This document shows, piece after piece, positions 5,880-6,009 of a stretch of 6,009 nt of DNA (position 1 is its first letter; each line of letters begins with the position of its first letter). The DNA lies in the NCBI GenBank assembly GCA_002683115.1, contig NYSP01000019.1:16179-22187 (forward strand). Direction: 5' to 3'. Origin of the DNA: Gammaproteobacteria bacterium. Its GTDB lineage: Bacteria; Pseudomonadota; Gammaproteobacteria; SAR86; TMED112. The translations under genes were made by a program, and so were the position numbers. The notes under the pieces are model-generated. The model ran no database searches. It saw only the letters and a list, made by a program, of their open reading frames with translations, and was not told where the DNA came from.

Positions 5880-6009
5880 GCAAAGTTCCTCTTAAATAGA
5901 GAGCAGCTTGTCCGGTAATATCAACTTTTTCTTCTTTTACTGAACAATGAAGTAGGCCTCCTCTTTTTGAGAGCTGTTTTGCAGTTAAATCGGTCTTATT
6001 AAAAATGCC
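5869..6009 (-). CDS. PhzF family protein, C-terminal end (5' part outside window)
   Basis: The frame is open from the window edge to a TAA at 5871-5869, giving 46 residues. The segment reads TAKQLSKRGGLLHCSV, then VDITGQAALYLRGTLQL, which matches the closing beta hairpin of the PhzF (phenazine biosynthesis-like) epimerase/isomerase family, whose C-terminus typically carries Q-x-S-x-RGG followed by a V-x-[IL]-x-G-x-A strand and a final G-x-L strand. The catalytic Glu of PhzF lies near the N-terminus and is outside the window. Most PhzF relatives have no known physiological substrate and do not indicate phenazine synthesis. The gene runs in the same direction as the cyclophilin gene, 131 bp upstream of its ATG, with a weak terminator between. 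The assignment rests on a short segment and is moderately sure. Confidence 0.65.
   Translation of the reverse strand, partial: GIFNKTDLTAKQLSKRGGLLHCSVKEEKVDITGQAALYLRGTLQLN

Overview
The window is AT-rich (by eye about one third G+C), very compact bacterial chromosomal DNA. It holds eight protein genes, two cut by the window edges, and almost no non-coding sequence: no gene-free stretch exceeds about 130 bases. The aroK-aroB pair, a PpiB-type cyclophilin, a TesB-type thioesterase and long HemE similarity all suggest a proteobacterium, most likely a streamlined, probably marine, gammaproteobacterium (SAR86-like is a guess). This rests on gene content and remembered family sequences, not on a database search.

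Region 1 (1-2378, + strand): the end of aroK (shikimate kinase), complete aroB (3-dehydroquinate synthase) and hemE (uroporphyrinogen decarboxylase). The genes overlap head-to-tail by 20 and 17 nt, so this reads as one translationally coupled housekeeping operon for the shikimate pathway and heme.

Region 2 (2358-3982, - strand): an SDR oxidoreductase followed by a TesB-like acyl-CoA thioesterase, joined by a TAATG stop/start overlap. The tesB end overlaps the hemE end by 21 nt on the opposite strand.

Region 3 (4035-5147, + strand): a 370-residue ferritin-like diiron-carboxylate protein with two exactly spaced E...ExxH half-sites, divergent from the SDR gene across only 52 bp. Diiron protein, SDR and thioesterase could form a small module that oxidises and releases an acyl or other lipophilic substrate; this is inference from adjacency.

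Region 4 (5144-6009, - strand): the C-terminal end of a PhzF-family protein, a weak terminator-like hairpin, then a cyclophilin peptidyl-prolyl isomerase. The cyclophilin has an N-terminal membrane segment and also a well-placed internal start that would give a cytosolic PpiB-sized protein. Its stop codon overlaps that of the diiron gene by 4 nt.

No tRNA, rRNA, CRISPR array, insertion sequence or phage gene was seen. I found no clearly new multi-gene system. The points most worth a second look are the diiron protein with its SDR/thioesterase neighbours, the His-to-Ser change at a normally invariant HemE active-site position, and the possible dual start of the cyclophilin.
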